Positions 33,240-42,347 of a stretch of DNA of 64,000 nt are shown here, one piece after another; the stretch's first letter is position 1, and every line of letters starts with the position of its first letter. This DNA is from Bacteroidales bacterium 6E (lineage in GTDB: Bacteria > Bacteroidota > Bacteroidia > Bacteroidales > Prolixibacteraceae). The notes under the pieces are model-generated. The model did no database searches, had not been told where the DNA came from, and saw nothing but the letters and a program-made list of their open reading frames with translations. The stretch spans positions 384,484-448,483 of the forward strand of contig DF970666.1 of assembly GCA_001270045.2 (NCBI GenBank). Direction: 5' to 3'. The translations under genes and the position numbers were made by a program.

Positions 33240-34481
33240 ATGTACAGCATACTCTTCATCGTCATCCTGGTCATTATCGTGGCCGATTTCCTCATCGACC
33301 GCTATGTCGACTTTCTCAATACAACCCGCTGGTCGGACCGACTTCCCGATGAGGTCAAAGGGATCTACGACGAGAAGAAATATGCGCAACAGCAGGCCTA
33401 CCAGCGAGAGAACCACCGGTTCGGACTGTTGACCTCGACCTTCAATTTTGTGTTGGTCCTTGGAATGTTGTTGTTGTTTGGCTTTGCATGGCTCAATTCG
33501 GTTGTCCTGGGCTGGACTGCCAGTCCGGTCTGGGCGGCACTCCTGTTTTTCGGGATCCTGATGATGGCTGCCGAAGTGGTCAACCTTCCCTTTGCATGGT
33601 ATGATACCTTCGTGATTGAGGAGAAATACGGTTTTAACCAGTCATCTGTCAGGACCTTTGTTTTTGACAAGCTCAAGGGCTGGGCTCTTACCATGGTGCT
33701 GGGAGGTGCCCTGATGGCCCTGATCGTGTGGTTATACGGTAAGGCAGGATCATGGTTCTGGGTGGTGGCATGGGCCGTGCTTTCAGGCTTTTCGGTCTTC
33801 ATGGCCATGTTTTACAGCAGTCTGATCGTGCCGCTGTTCAACAAGCAGACCCCCCTGGGTGAAGGCGAGTTGCGTACCGCCATTGAGGAATTTTCGGGAA
33901 AGGTAGGTTTTAAGATCGACAATATTTTCGTGATCGACGGCTCAAGGAGGTCGTCGAAGGCCAATGCTTATTTTACGGGGTTGGGGTCGAAAAAACGGAT
34001 CGTGTTGTATGACACCCTGATTGAGGAGATGACCACGGAGGAATTGGTGGCCGTTCTGGCGCATGAGATCGGGCATTACAGGAAGCGCCATGTGGTGCAG
34101 GGCCTGTTCCTGGGGATTGCACAAACCGGACTTCTTCTGTTCCTGTTCTCTGTGGTGATGAAAAGTCCGGCCATCAGCCAGGCACTCGGGGTGGAACAAC
34201 CCAATTTCCACATCGGCATGATTGCCTTTTCCATATTGTACAGTCCGCTTTCCATGGTGACCGGACTGGCCATGAACCGGTTGTCGAGGAAGAATGAATT
34301 CGAGGCCGATGCCTTTGCCGCTGAGAATTATAGTCCGACTCCCCTGATCACCGCCCTGAAGAAGCTTTCTGTCAAGAACCTGAGCAACCTGACACCCCAT
34401 CCGGTGTATGTAACTTTCAACTATTCGCACCCACCGCTGTTACAAAGGCTTGAACATCTCCATAAATTTGAAAATCGATGA
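33240..34481 (+). CDS. M48 family membrane metalloprotease (Ste24-like)
   Basis: A 413-aa integral membrane zinc protease of the CaaX-protease 1/Ste24 family. Several hydrophobic helices (about 2-20, 64-88, 98-118, 148-166, 170-192, 285-305, 325-345). The zinc motif HEIGH is at 275-279 and the third ligand lies in EFEAD (353-357). The N-terminal domain with WSDRLPDEVKGIYDEKKYA is Ste24-specific. Bacterial members are linked to membrane-protein quality control; the substrate here is unknown. The stop overlaps the start of cinA by four bases (ATGA). Confidence 0.93.
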   Translation: MYSILFIVILVIIVADFLIDRYVDFLNTTRWSDRLPDEVKGIYDEKKYAQQQAYQRENHRFGLLTSTFNFVLVLGMLLLFGFAWLNSVVLGWTASPVWAALLFFGILMMAAEVVNLPFAWYDTFVIEEKYGFNQSSVRTFVFDKLKGWALTMVLGGALMALIVWLYGKAGSWFWVVAWAVLSGFSVFMAMFYSSLIVPLFNKQTPLGEGELRTAIEEFSGKVGFKIDNIFVIDGSRRSSKANAYFTGLGSKKRIVLYDTLIEEMTTEELVAVLAHEIGHYRKRHVVQGLFLGIAQTGLLLFLFSVVMKSPAISQALGVEQPNFHIGMIAFSILYSPLSMVTGLAMNRLSRKNEFEADAFAAENYSPTPLITALKKLSVKNLSNLTPHPVYVTFNYSHPPLLQRLEHLHKFENR

Positions 34482-35725
34482 AAGCTGAAATTATTACGAT
34501 CGGCGATGAAATACTGATTGGCCAGATCGTTGACACAAATTCGGCATGGATGGCCGAGCAGCTCAACCTGGCCGGTGTCGAGGTTTACCAGATCACATCG
34601 GTACACGACCGGCGCGAGCATATCCTTACCGCCCTTAAGGAAGCCGGTGAGCGTGCCGACCTGGTGCTGGTCACGGGCGGACTGGGACCTACGAAGGACG
34701 ATATCACCAAAACCTGTTTGTGTGAGTTCTTTGATACCCGACTGGTGTTCCATGAGCCCACGCTGAACCATATCACCGAGAAATACAAGAACCGGGGGGT
34801 CGACATGAACAAGCTGAACCGCGGACAGGCCATGTTGCCTGAAAGCTGCACCGTGCTGTTCAATGCCGAGGGATCGGCACCCGGTATGTGGTTTGAGCGT
34901 GACGGCACCATTTACGTCTCGATGCCTGGGGTTCCATTTGAAATGAAATGGATCATGACCCATGAAGTGTTGCCCCGTCTGGTTGGTCATGGTATGCTGG
35001 ATGTCATCATCCATAAGACCGTTCTCACACAGGGAGTGCCTGAGTCAATGCTCGCCATCCGGATCGAGGATTGGGAGAATGCCCTTCCTCCATACATCAA
35101 GCTGGCTTACCTGCCAGGTCCCATGGCTGTGCGGCTTCGACTGACCGCCACCGGCAGCGATGCCGCAGTATTGCAGGCAGAAATTGACCGGCAGGTGGAG
35201 ATGCTGAAGAAACTGCTGCCCAACGATATTTACGGATACGGCCAGGAGACGATGGCCGAGGTGACAGGAAAACTGCTGATGGAGAAAAATGCCCGACTGG
35301 CCGTTGCCGAAAGTTGCACTGGCGGACATATTTCGCATATGCTGACGCTGGTGCCGGGCGCATCACGCTGGTACACGGGAGGAATAACCGCATATGACAA
35401 TAACGTCAAAACCAGTGTTCTGGGAGTACTTCCTGAGACGTTGGAGCAATATGGGGCCGTGAGTGAACAGACCGCCATTGAGATGGCGCAGGGCGTCAGG
35501 CGGTTACTGAATGCCGATTTTGCCGTGGCAACCACGGGAATAGCGGGTCCTGATGGCGGCACCGAAGACAAGCCCGTGGGCACTGTATGGATAGCCGTTG
35601 CAAGCCGGACAAAATTTATTGCACAAAAATACGTTTTTGGAAGTAACAGGGAGAGAAACATCCTGCGCTCATCGCAGACAGCCCTGCAAATGCTTCGTAA
35701 ACTGTTGGTTGCAGGGGAAAAATAA
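34478..35725 (+). CDS. cinA: CinA-family protein (NMN deamidase)
   Basis: A 415-aa two-domain protein. The N-terminal MoCF-like domain (ITIGDEILIGQIVDTNSAWMA at the start; VTGGLGPTKDD) hydrolyses ADP-ribose in some homologues. The C-terminal PncC domain (about 255-415; LAVAESCTGGHISHML; TTGIAGPDGGTEDKPVGTVW) deamidates NMN and so recycles NAD. The full two-domain length is typical. Translationally coupled to the M48 protease gene, a pairing I cannot explain functionally. Confidence 0.95.
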   Translation: MKAEIITIGDEILIGQIVDTNSAWMAEQLNLAGVEVYQITSVHDRREHILTALKEAGERADLVLVTGGLGPTKDDITKTCLCEFFDTRLVFHEPTLNHITEKYKNRGVDMNKLNRGQAMLPESCTVLFNAEGSAPGMWFERDGTIYVSMPGVPFEMKWIMTHEVLPRLVGHGMLDVIIHKTVLTQGVPESMLAIRIEDWENALPPYIKLAYLPGPMAVRLRLTATGSDAAVLQAEIDRQVEMLKKLLPNDIYGYGQETMAEVTGKLLMEKNARLAVAESCTGGHISHMLTLVPGASRWYTGGITAYDNNVKTSVLGVLPETLEQYGAVSEQTAIEMAQGVRRLLNADFAVATTGIAGPDGGTEDKPVGTVWIAVASRTKFIAQKYVFGSNRERNILRSSQTALQMLRKLLVAGEK

Positions 35726-35792
35726 TGTCCGGAGTGTTGAAAAAAGGGTGTGAAATTGCACCTGTCGGTACGTTTTTTGAAAGGGTAAATCT

Positions 35793-38312
35793 ATGAAAAA
35801 GGGAATAATTATCGGAGGAATCATATTTGTGGTCGTTTTGGCCATACTGGTTGCCATACCTTTTGTTTTCAGGGATACGATCCTTGAGAAGACCAGGGCT
35901 TCCATCAGCAAAAATCTTAATGCCGAGGTAAATTTCGGAGACTTCCAGCTATCGCTGATCAAGAATTTTCCCAAGGCCAGTGTCCATGTCAAAGACCTTA
36001 CCATTACCGGGAAAGGAGCATTTGCGGGCGACACCCTGTTGTGGGTTGGATCGGCCGCCACCTCCTTTGGATTGTTCGACATCTTTACGCCGGATGACCT
36101 GACCGTGAACGAGATCATCCTCGACCAGGCCCGGCTTAACCTGCTGGTCAACGCCAATGAAGAAGCCAATTGGGACATCATGCCCGAAACCACGGTTTCA
36201 GAACCGTCACAGGGTTCCGGAGAAAGCGATGCTTTCGGTTTGCAGCTCAGTCATATCGGGATCAGGAATTCGGTCGTTACCTATACCGACGTGAATTTGC
36301 CTCTACAGATGGACCTTACCGGTATCGACATGGTGATCAGCGGAGAGATGTACGGTTCGGACACCCAACTAAGGGCAGAGGGTACCTCGAGCGTTTTCAA
36401 CCTAACATACGATAGCATCCGTTATATTTCAAAGACAGCCCTTGGATTGAAATCCCTTCTTGACATCAATTTCGATGAATGGAAATTTGTTTTTTCAGAG
36501 GGGGAATTGCTCGTCAACCAATTGCCTGTAGATGTCAGCGGCATGTTTTCAATGCCCACCGATACCATACATTTCGACCTCGATTTTGTATCCAAGGCTT
36601 CGACCCTGGGCGAGATCATGGCATTGATTCCGCCCGATTATGAGCAGTATACCAAAGATCTTCAGGCAACTGGTGATGCCTCACTTAAGGGGTACTTCAA
36701 GGGATTTTATTTTGGGGAAACCTATCCCGAACTGAAGCTGGACCTGGTGCTCAATAATGGGAATGCAAGGTATGCCGGCATGCCCGAAGACATAAAGAAT
36801 ATAACACTGAACCTGGGCATCAGCAAGTTACAGGGTGATTTCAACCAAACCGTGGTTTCCATTTCAAATGCCCGCTTTGAAGTACGGAACAATCTCATGG
36901 AACTTAACTTGCGTTTGTCGAACCTGTTGGAAGACCTCCGCTTTGACGGCCAGATGCAAGGTAAGCTGAACTTCACCCACCTAAAGGATGCCTTGCCGAT
37001 TGACAGTCTGGATATCCAGGGACTGGTTGACCTGGATTTGGGCATGCGGGGCAACCTGTCGGCCATCGAAGCCCGCAAGTATGACCAGATTCAAACAGCC
37101 GGAAGGATTCTGCTGAGTGACTTTGTCTATAACAGCAAGGACATGACACTACCGGTCATCGTAAGCTCTGGCAGAATGGACTTTGCTCCCGAACGGATTG
37201 ACCTGGCCGGTATGGACATGAAGATCGGCAACAGCGACTTTGCCTTTTCCGGATCAGTTGCGGATTATTATCCTTATCTTTTTTCGGCGGGTACCCTGCG
37301 GGGGAATGTCCAGTTAAAAAGCAACCTTCTCAACCTGAATGAACTCATGAAAATTCAGTCCGAGAAGGTCGTCACCACTACCTTGACTCCTCCATCAGAT
37401 GGTCAGGGAACTGATGGACCGGCATCCGCTGCGGCTATAACGGCCTTTCAGGTGCCCGATCACCTGAACCTGGCCATCCAGGCCGATGTCAAACGGGCCT
37501 TGTATGACAATCTTGATATTAAGGATGTAACGGGAACCCTTCTTGTAAACAACGGCAGGCTTGATTTGCGAGGCGTCAATATGCATATGCTGGACGGCGA
37601 AATGAATCTGGCGGGCTATTATGCCAATTCGGCCGATAGCCGTCCATTGGTGGACATGAAAGTGGACATCCTGAATTTTGATATACCGACAGCTTACCGG
37701 TCGTTGGCATTGATCAGAAAATACCTGCCCATTGCAGCCCAGAGCAAGGGGAGGTTCAGCACATCCCTTAGTCTGAATGGTCAGCTGAATGAACAGATGG
37801 GACTGATGATGCCGAGCATCAATGGCGGTGGATTGCTGAAGTCAATGAATGTACAGGTGGTTAACTCACCGGTATTCAACAAGATCAAGAGTGTACTGAA
37901 CGAGGAAAAGCTCAGGGATATGCGTATCGACGACTTTACCGCCCAATTTTCGATCGAGAACGGTAACCTGGTACTCAAGCCATTTGCCACCAAAGTTGCC
38001 GGACAGCAGGCCGTTTTTGCCGGAAGACTGAATGTTGAGAACCTGATAGAAATGCAGATTGGCTTTCAGATCCAGAGGGATGCATTGAGCAAGAACATCG
38101 AGAATACGCTGGGAATCTTGCCAGGGCAGCAGAACATTCAGCTGATACCCGTAGGCATTGAGATTAAGGGACCGGTGAATGACCCGGAAGTGAAGGTTGA
38201 CCTTTCTGATGCCAAAGCCATGGTAGCCAAGGAAGTAAAGAACGCCACCAAGGAGGAATTGCAGAAGACCATCAATAAGTTAGGTGACGGATTGAAGAAA
38301 TTGCTGAAATAA
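35793..38312 (+). CDS. AsmA-like envelope protein
   Basis: An 839-aa protein with one N-terminal membrane helix (4-26) followed by a long beta-rich periplasmic part, as in the AsmA/YhdP superfamily; larger members are thought to bridge inner and outer membranes for lipid movement. Typical features: SISKNLNAEVNFGDFQLSLI, repeated GxxxL-D-L strands, and an AsmA-like C-terminal domain (about 570-800; MRIDDFTAQFSIENGNLVL). The end is a short Lys-rich helix. The last 19 bases of the gene are duplicated 80 bp downstream. Transcribed alone or after cinA (67 bp gap). Confidence 0.85.
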   Translation: MKKGIIIGGIIFVVVLAILVAIPFVFRDTILEKTRASISKNLNAEVNFGDFQLSLIKNFPKASVHVKDLTITGKGAFAGDTLLWVGSAATSFGLFDIFTPDDLTVNEIILDQARLNLLVNANEEANWDIMPETTVSEPSQGSGESDAFGLQLSHIGIRNSVVTYTDVNLPLQMDLTGIDMVISGEMYGSDTQLRAEGTSSVFNLTYDSIRYISKTALGLKSLLDINFDEWKFVFSEGELLVNQLPVDVSGMFSMPTDTIHFDLDFVSKASTLGEIMALIPPDYEQYTKDLQATGDASLKGYFKGFYFGETYPELKLDLVLNNGNARYAGMPEDIKNITLNLGISKLQGDFNQTVVSISNARFEVRNNLMELNLRLSNLLEDLRFDGQMQGKLNFTHLKDALPIDSLDIQGLVDLDLGMRGNLSAIEARKYDQIQTAGRILLSDFVYNSKDMTLPVIVSSGRMDFAPERIDLAGMDMKIGNSDFAFSGSVADYYPYLFSAGTLRGNVQLKSNLLNLNELMKIQSEKVVTTTLTPPSDGQGTDGPASAAAITAFQVPDHLNLAIQADVKRALYDNLDIKDVTGTLLVNNGRLDLRGVNMHMLDGEMNLAGYYANSADSRPLVDMKVDILNFDIPTAYRSLALIRKYLPIAAQSKGRFSTSLSLNGQLNEQMGLMMPSINGGGLLKSMNVQVVNSPVFNKIKSVLNEEKLRDMRIDDFTAQFSIENGNLVLKPFATKVAGQQAVFAGRLNVENLIEMQIGFQIQRDALSKNIENTLGILPGQQNIQLIPVGIEIKGPVNDPEVKVDLSDAKAMVAKEVKNATKEELQKTINKLGDGLKKLLK

Positions 38313-38393
38313 AGTAGATTAACAGCATTATAAATGCAAGGCAACTAACCCCGCATTTCAAATACGGGGTAAGAAAGAAATTGCTGAAATAAA
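38295..38393. repeat. 19-bp direct repeat flanking a hairpin at the asmA 3' end
   Basis: aagaaattgctgaaataaa occurs at 38295-38313 (including the asmA stop) and again at 38375-38393, with an 80-bp period. Between them is a hairpin ccccgcattt-c-aaatacgggg (9 of 10 pairs). This could be a target duplication around a small insert or a tandem duplication remnant. Confidence 0.85.
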
Positions 38394-38422
38394 TCAAATA
38401 AAAACCAAAGGAATTATTACTT

Positions 38423-39265
38423 ATGAGAAAACTTTCAATTGCGCTAACGGTAGTCATGATGGCTACCAGTCTGTTGGCGCGTTCGCAGAGGCCAGATCCA
38501 CAACCCGCACCTGAGACATTGGAGAAATTCAAGGTAGGCATGGCCGGATACACCTTTGTCAGGTTTGACCTTCAAATGACCCTTGAGACCTTGAAGGCAT
38601 GTGATGTCAAATATCTTTGCATCAAGGATTTTCATTTACCATTCAAGAGCACCGATGCAGAAATTGCCGCCTTTCATGCCAAATGTGCCGAGTATGGCGT
38701 GACAGGATATGCCGTGGGGCCTATTTACATGAAGACCAAAGAGGAGGTTGACAATGCCTTTGAATACGCCAAAAGGGTAGGGGTAAAACTGATTGTGGGT
38801 GTACCCAATGTCGAGTTGTTGCCCTATGTTGACCAAAAGGTAAAAGAATATGACTTCCATTACGCCATCCATTTGCATGGTCCAGATATTGAGTTGTTCC
38901 CTGATGCGGATGACGTATGGAACCACGTGAAAGACCTGGATCCGAGAATAGGCATGTGCCTCGACATTGGACATGATACCCGGAACGGCAAAGATCCCGT
39001 AGCCGACCTGAAAAAATACCATAGCCGGGTATTCGATGTCCACATCAAGGACGTGACCGGAACCACAAAGGAAGGCTATTCGGTTGAGATCGGCCGTGGG
39101 ATCATTGACTTTCCTGCGTTTGTAAAAATGCTTCGCAAGGTTGGCTACACGGGCGTCTGCAGTCTTGAGCACGAAAGGAACATGGATAATCCCTTCCTGG
39201 GCGTTGCTGAGTCGATAGGTTATTTCCGCGGAGTAATTGCCAGTACACAGAAAGGAAAAAAATAA
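38423..39265 (+). CDS. Exported sugar isomerase/epimerase-like TIM-barrel protein
   Basis: A 280-aa xylose-isomerase-like TIM barrel (AP-endonuclease-2 superfamily) with signal peptide 1-22. Metal-site segments: MCLDIGHDTRNG (Asp, His), VFDVHIKDVTG and SLEHERN near the end, the usual Glu/Asp/His set. Members isomerise or epimerise sugars, and some are lyases acting on 3-keto-glycosides. First gene of the set 38423-43259 (TIM barrel, DUF1080, Gfo/Idh, DUF6807), whose members all carry export signals, so the reaction is probably periplasmic. Confidence 0.85.
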   Translation: MRKLSIALTVVMMATSLLARSQRPDPQPAPETLEKFKVGMAGYTFVRFDLQMTLETLKACDVKYLCIKDFHLPFKSTDAEIAAFHAKCAEYGVTGYAVGPIYMKTKEEVDNAFEYAKRVGVKLIVGVPNVELLPYVDQKVKEYDFHYAIHLHGPDIELFPDADDVWNHVKDLDPRIGMCLDIGHDTRNGKDPVADLKKYHSRVFDVHIKDVTGTTKEGYSVEIGRGIIDFPAFVKMLRKVGYTGVCSLEHERNMDNPFLGVAESIGYFRGVIASTQKGKK

Positions 39266-39308
39266 AAACGGGATTGAATACCGCAGGTATCAATCCCTGG
39301 AACATATC

Positions 39309-39344
39309 ACATTTGGGGCTTGCCATAAGGCAGGCCCTAAATGT
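39309..39344 (+). terminator. Hairpin between TIM-barrel and DUF1080 genes
   Basis: 16-bp arms with two mismatches (acatttggggcttgcc and its partner) around ataa, in a 205-bp gap. It could attenuate read-through from the upstream gene. The DUF1080 gene has its own -7 box downstream. Confidence 0.5.
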
Positions 39345-39409
39345 TTAAAAAAGCCAGGTTCCATAAGCATAAAAAGCCTCTTTCAGGGAATCCACTTTAA
39401 AAAAAACAG

Positions 39410-39417
39410 TAAATTTG
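39410..39417 (+). promoter_or_regulatory. -7 box before the DUF1080 gene
   Basis: TAAATTTG fits the consensus exactly and lies 54 bases before the ATG; the -33 region is unclear. It suggests an internal promoter in the sugar gene set. Confidence 0.45.
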
Positions 39418-39470
39418 AAGCTCTCCGTTATCGCACACGGAAAAACTTTACGCATAATAATTTTCAATTC

Positions 39471-40811
39471 ATGAAGAGATTGTTTTTGATTATTCTGGCA
39501 GCCGCAACATCCCTGGTTGCCAATTCACAGGAATCCGGATGGATCAACCTGTTCAACGGCAGGAACCTGGATGGTTGGAAACAGCTGAACGGCAAGGCCA
39601 GGTTCGAGGTAGTTGACGGTGAAATCGTGGGTACTTCGGTTTATGGAACCCCAAATTCATTTCTGGCAACTGAAGTCGATTATGGCGATTTTGTGCTGGA
39701 GCTGGAACTCAGGTTGGATTCGGAGATGAATTCGGGCATCCAGATCCGCAGCCAGAGCCTTCCGGAATACAACAATGGCCGGGTGCATGGCTATCAGGTG
39801 GAAGTGGATCCATCGGCCAGGGCATGGTCAGGCGGTATCTATGATGAAGCCCGTCGCGGATGGCTCTATCCTCTGGAAGTCAATCCTGCAGGACAGTCAG
39901 CCTTTCGCAGGAACGAATGGAACCATTACAAGATTGAATGCATAGGCTCTTCGATCCGCACATGGATCAATGGGATTCCTACAGCATGGGTATACGACGA
40001 CATGACTCCCAAAGGTTTTATTGCCTTGCAGGTGCATTCGGTCAACAGCAAAGAGCAGGAAGGCTGGAAGATCCGATGGAAGAACATCAGGATCAGGACA
40101 ACCAACCTTCAGCCAGCTCCTTTTGAAGATATTTATGTAGTCAACCTATTGAAGAACCAGCTGTCAGATGCCGAGAAAAGGCAGGGATTTCGCCTGTTGT
40201 ATGACGGTAAGACCTCTTCGGGTTGGAAAAAGGCCGGCGGGACCGAATTTCCTGCCAAAGGATGGGAATTCAGAAATGGGGAACTGGTTGTTCTTCCTTC
40301 ATCCGTTACAGGAAGCGAAAGAGGAGGGGATATTGTCACCACCGAAAAGTTCAAGGCATTTGAATTGCGTTTCGATTTCAACATGTCGGAAGGTGCCAAC
40401 AGCGGCGTGAAATACTTTACAGGCAATAACGGTCCATCGATAGGATGTGAATATCAGATCCTCGACGATGCCCGTCATCCGGATGCCACTCAGGGCGCTG
40501 CCGGCAACCGTAAGCTGGCATCCCTGTACGACCTGATTCCGTCAGAAACCGAAGGCAGGTTTGTCAACGCGCCCGGACAATGGAACCGCGGGGCCATCGT
40601 GGTATACCCCGACAACAGGGTAGAACACTGGCTGAACGGCCGTAAAGTGGTGGAATATGTCAGGGGAAACAACATTTTCAGGGCTCTGGTTGCCCGTAGC
40701 AAGTTTGCCGTAAACGAAGGATTTGGCATGGCTGAGGCGGCACCCATACTGCTTCAGGACCACAACGATGAAGTACGATATCGAAACATAAAGATCCGGA
40801 TTATCCAATAA
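39471..40811 (+). CDS. Exported protein with two DUF1080 domains (3-keto-glycoside hydrolase family)
   Basis: A 446-aa protein: signal peptide 1-20, then two concanavalin-like DUF1080 domains (about 22-215, opening WINLFNGRNLDGWKQLNGKA, and about 228-446, opening RLLYDGKTSSGWKKAG). DUF1080 enzymes are now tied to 3-keto-disaccharide/3-keto-glycoside hydrolysis, in partnership with Gfo/Idh oxidoreductases. A double-domain form is longer than the usual single domain of about 200-250 residues. ATG 39471 was chosen because a signal peptide follows directly; a longer upstream reading frame overlaps the previous gene and has no such signal. The Gfo/Idh gene begins 20 bp downstream. Confidence 0.87.
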   Translation: MKRLFLIILAAATSLVANSQESGWINLFNGRNLDGWKQLNGKARFEVVDGEIVGTSVYGTPNSFLATEVDYGDFVLELELRLDSEMNSGIQIRSQSLPEYNNGRVHGYQVEVDPSARAWSGGIYDEARRGWLYPLEVNPAGQSAFRRNEWNHYKIECIGSSIRTWINGIPTAWVYDDMTPKGFIALQVHSVNSKEQEGWKIRWKNIRIRTTNLQPAPFEDIYVVNLLKNQLSDAEKRQGFRLLYDGKTSSGWKKAGGTEFPAKGWEFRNGELVVLPSSVTGSERGGDIVTTEKFKAFELRFDFNMSEGANSGVKYFTGNNGPSIGCEYQILDDARHPDATQGAAGNRKLASLYDLIPSETEGRFVNAPGQWNRGAIVVYPDNRVEHWLNGRKVVEYVRGNNIFRALVARSKFAVNEGFGMAEAAPILLQDHNDEVRYRNIKIRIIQ

Positions 40812-40830
40812 ACCTGAAAAATCAAATAAT

Positions 40831-42171
40831 ATGAGCAACAGAAGAGAATTCTTAAAGAAGGTGTCAGCAGGTGCTGCAGCGGTATCAATTACAGGCGTGA
40901 CCAGTGGCATGACGGCCAAAAGCTATGCCCGGATCATTGGAGCCAACGACCGGCTTTTCGTGGCCATTGCCGGGCTTGGACGCCGTCTGGGGGCTTATAC
41001 CGAACCTATTGCCTTGAAATCGAGCAATGTAGAACTGGTATACCTTTGTGACGTCATGAAAAGCCAGCGGGATAATGCCGCAAAAGTATTTTCGAAGCTG
41101 ATTGACTATACACCAAAGCTGGAAAACGATATCCGCAAGGTCATCGCCGACCCGAAAGTGGATGTCCTGATTAATGCCACACCTGACCACTGGCATGCAC
41201 CGGGCACATGGATGGCCATCAAGACTGGCAAGCATGTATATGTAGAGAAGCCTTGCGGACACAACCTGAACGAAGATGTCATGCTGGTGAAGTTTCAGGA
41301 AAAATATAACAAGGTAGTCCAGATGGGTAACCAACAGCGATCAGCCCCTGAATCAATCGAAATTATCGGGGAGATTCACCGGGGAACCATAGGGGAGGTT
41401 TACAAGGCTGTTGCCTTCTACACAAATAACCGCGGTGAAGTGCCTGTTCCGGTTCAGGCTCCCGTTCCCGACGGGCTCGATTGGGACCTTTTTCAGGGAC
41501 CTGCACCCCGAAAACCATACACACATGACACCTGGAACTACAATTGGCATTGGTATGGCTGGGATTACGGTACAGCTGAATCGGGCAACAATGCAACCCA
41601 TGAGCTTGATATAGCCCGCTGGGCACTTCAGGTCACACGTCCGGAAAGAGTGGAAGTTGAAGGAGCCAAACGTCATTTCGTGAATGATGGCTGGACCATG
41701 TACGATACCATGGATGCCACTTTCCATTTTCCGGGTGGAAAAGTGATCAAATGGGATGGAAAATCTAGGAATAACTATAAAACTTATGGATCTGACCGGG
41801 GAACCATTATATATGGAACCGAAGGAACCGTGTATGTTGACCGGGGTGGATACAAACTGTATGACAGGGCAGGCAAGCTGATCCGTGAAAGGCGCAGTGG
41901 CGGACAGGAAGCCGGCAATGCCCTCGGTGGAGGTGGCGATATGTCGACCCTCCATGTGGTGAACTTCTTCGAAGCCATCCGTGGCAAGGAAACAGCCCGG
42001 TCACCTATCAGTGAAGGGGCACTCAGCAATCACCTGATCAACTACATCAACGTGGCATACCGGATTGGTAAACCGTTTGATGTTTGCACCAAGACTGGCC
42101 AGATGTTTGACAGGGATGCCATGAAACTTTGGGGTCGCGAGTATGAACCCGGTTGGGAACCTGTTCTGTAA
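40831..42171 (+). CDS. Tat-exported Gfo/Idh/MocA oxidoreductase
   Basis: A 446-aa NAD(P)-dependent sugar oxidoreductase. The N-terminus (NRREFLKKVSAGAAAVSITG) is Tat-like, as in glucose-fructose oxidoreductase, which is exported with bound cofactor. Rossmann fold near 35-150 with IAGLGRRLGAY, and the family signature EKPCGHN in HVYVEKPCGHNLNEDV. The C-terminal beta-sheet domain has NNATHELDIARWAL. It lies directly after the DUF1080 gene. Proposed role: oxidise a glycoside at C3 for its neighbour to cleave; the substrate is not identifiable. Confidence 0.88.
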   Translation: MSNRREFLKKVSAGAAAVSITGVTSGMTAKSYARIIGANDRLFVAIAGLGRRLGAYTEPIALKSSNVELVYLCDVMKSQRDNAAKVFSKLIDYTPKLENDIRKVIADPKVDVLINATPDHWHAPGTWMAIKTGKHVYVEKPCGHNLNEDVMLVKFQEKYNKVVQMGNQQRSAPESIEIIGEIHRGTIGEVYKAVAFYTNNRGEVPVPVQAPVPDGLDWDLFQGPAPRKPYTHDTWNYNWHWYGWDYGTAESGNNATHELDIARWALQVTRPERVEVEGAKRHFVNDGWTMYDTMDATFHFPGGKVIKWDGKSRNNYKTYGSDRGTIIYGTEGTVYVDRGGYKLYDRAGKLIRERRSGGQEAGNALGGGGDMSTLHVVNFFEAIRGKETARSPISEGALSNHLINYINVAYRIGKPFDVCTKTGQMFDRDAMKLWGREYEPGWEPVL

Positions 42172-42229
42172 AACAGGAATGGACAAAAAATATATTCCGG
42201 GAATGAAGGATTTCTGAAGGTTCAATAAT

Positions 42230-42262
42230 ATTAAATGGGGGTGTCTGACAGGCATCCCCATT
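42230..42262 (+). terminator. Intrinsic terminator after the Gfo/Idh gene
   Basis: aaatgggggtg and catccccattttttt form a short stem with a T7 run; position fits the end of the DUF1080-Gfo/Idh transcript. Confidence 0.75.
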
Positions 42263-42347
42263 TTTTTGGTGAGGTGACAAACAATGTTGGGCAATCATTT
42301 CCTGATACGGGAAAAACTCCTATTTTCAGGAACTCAAAACTAAACAA

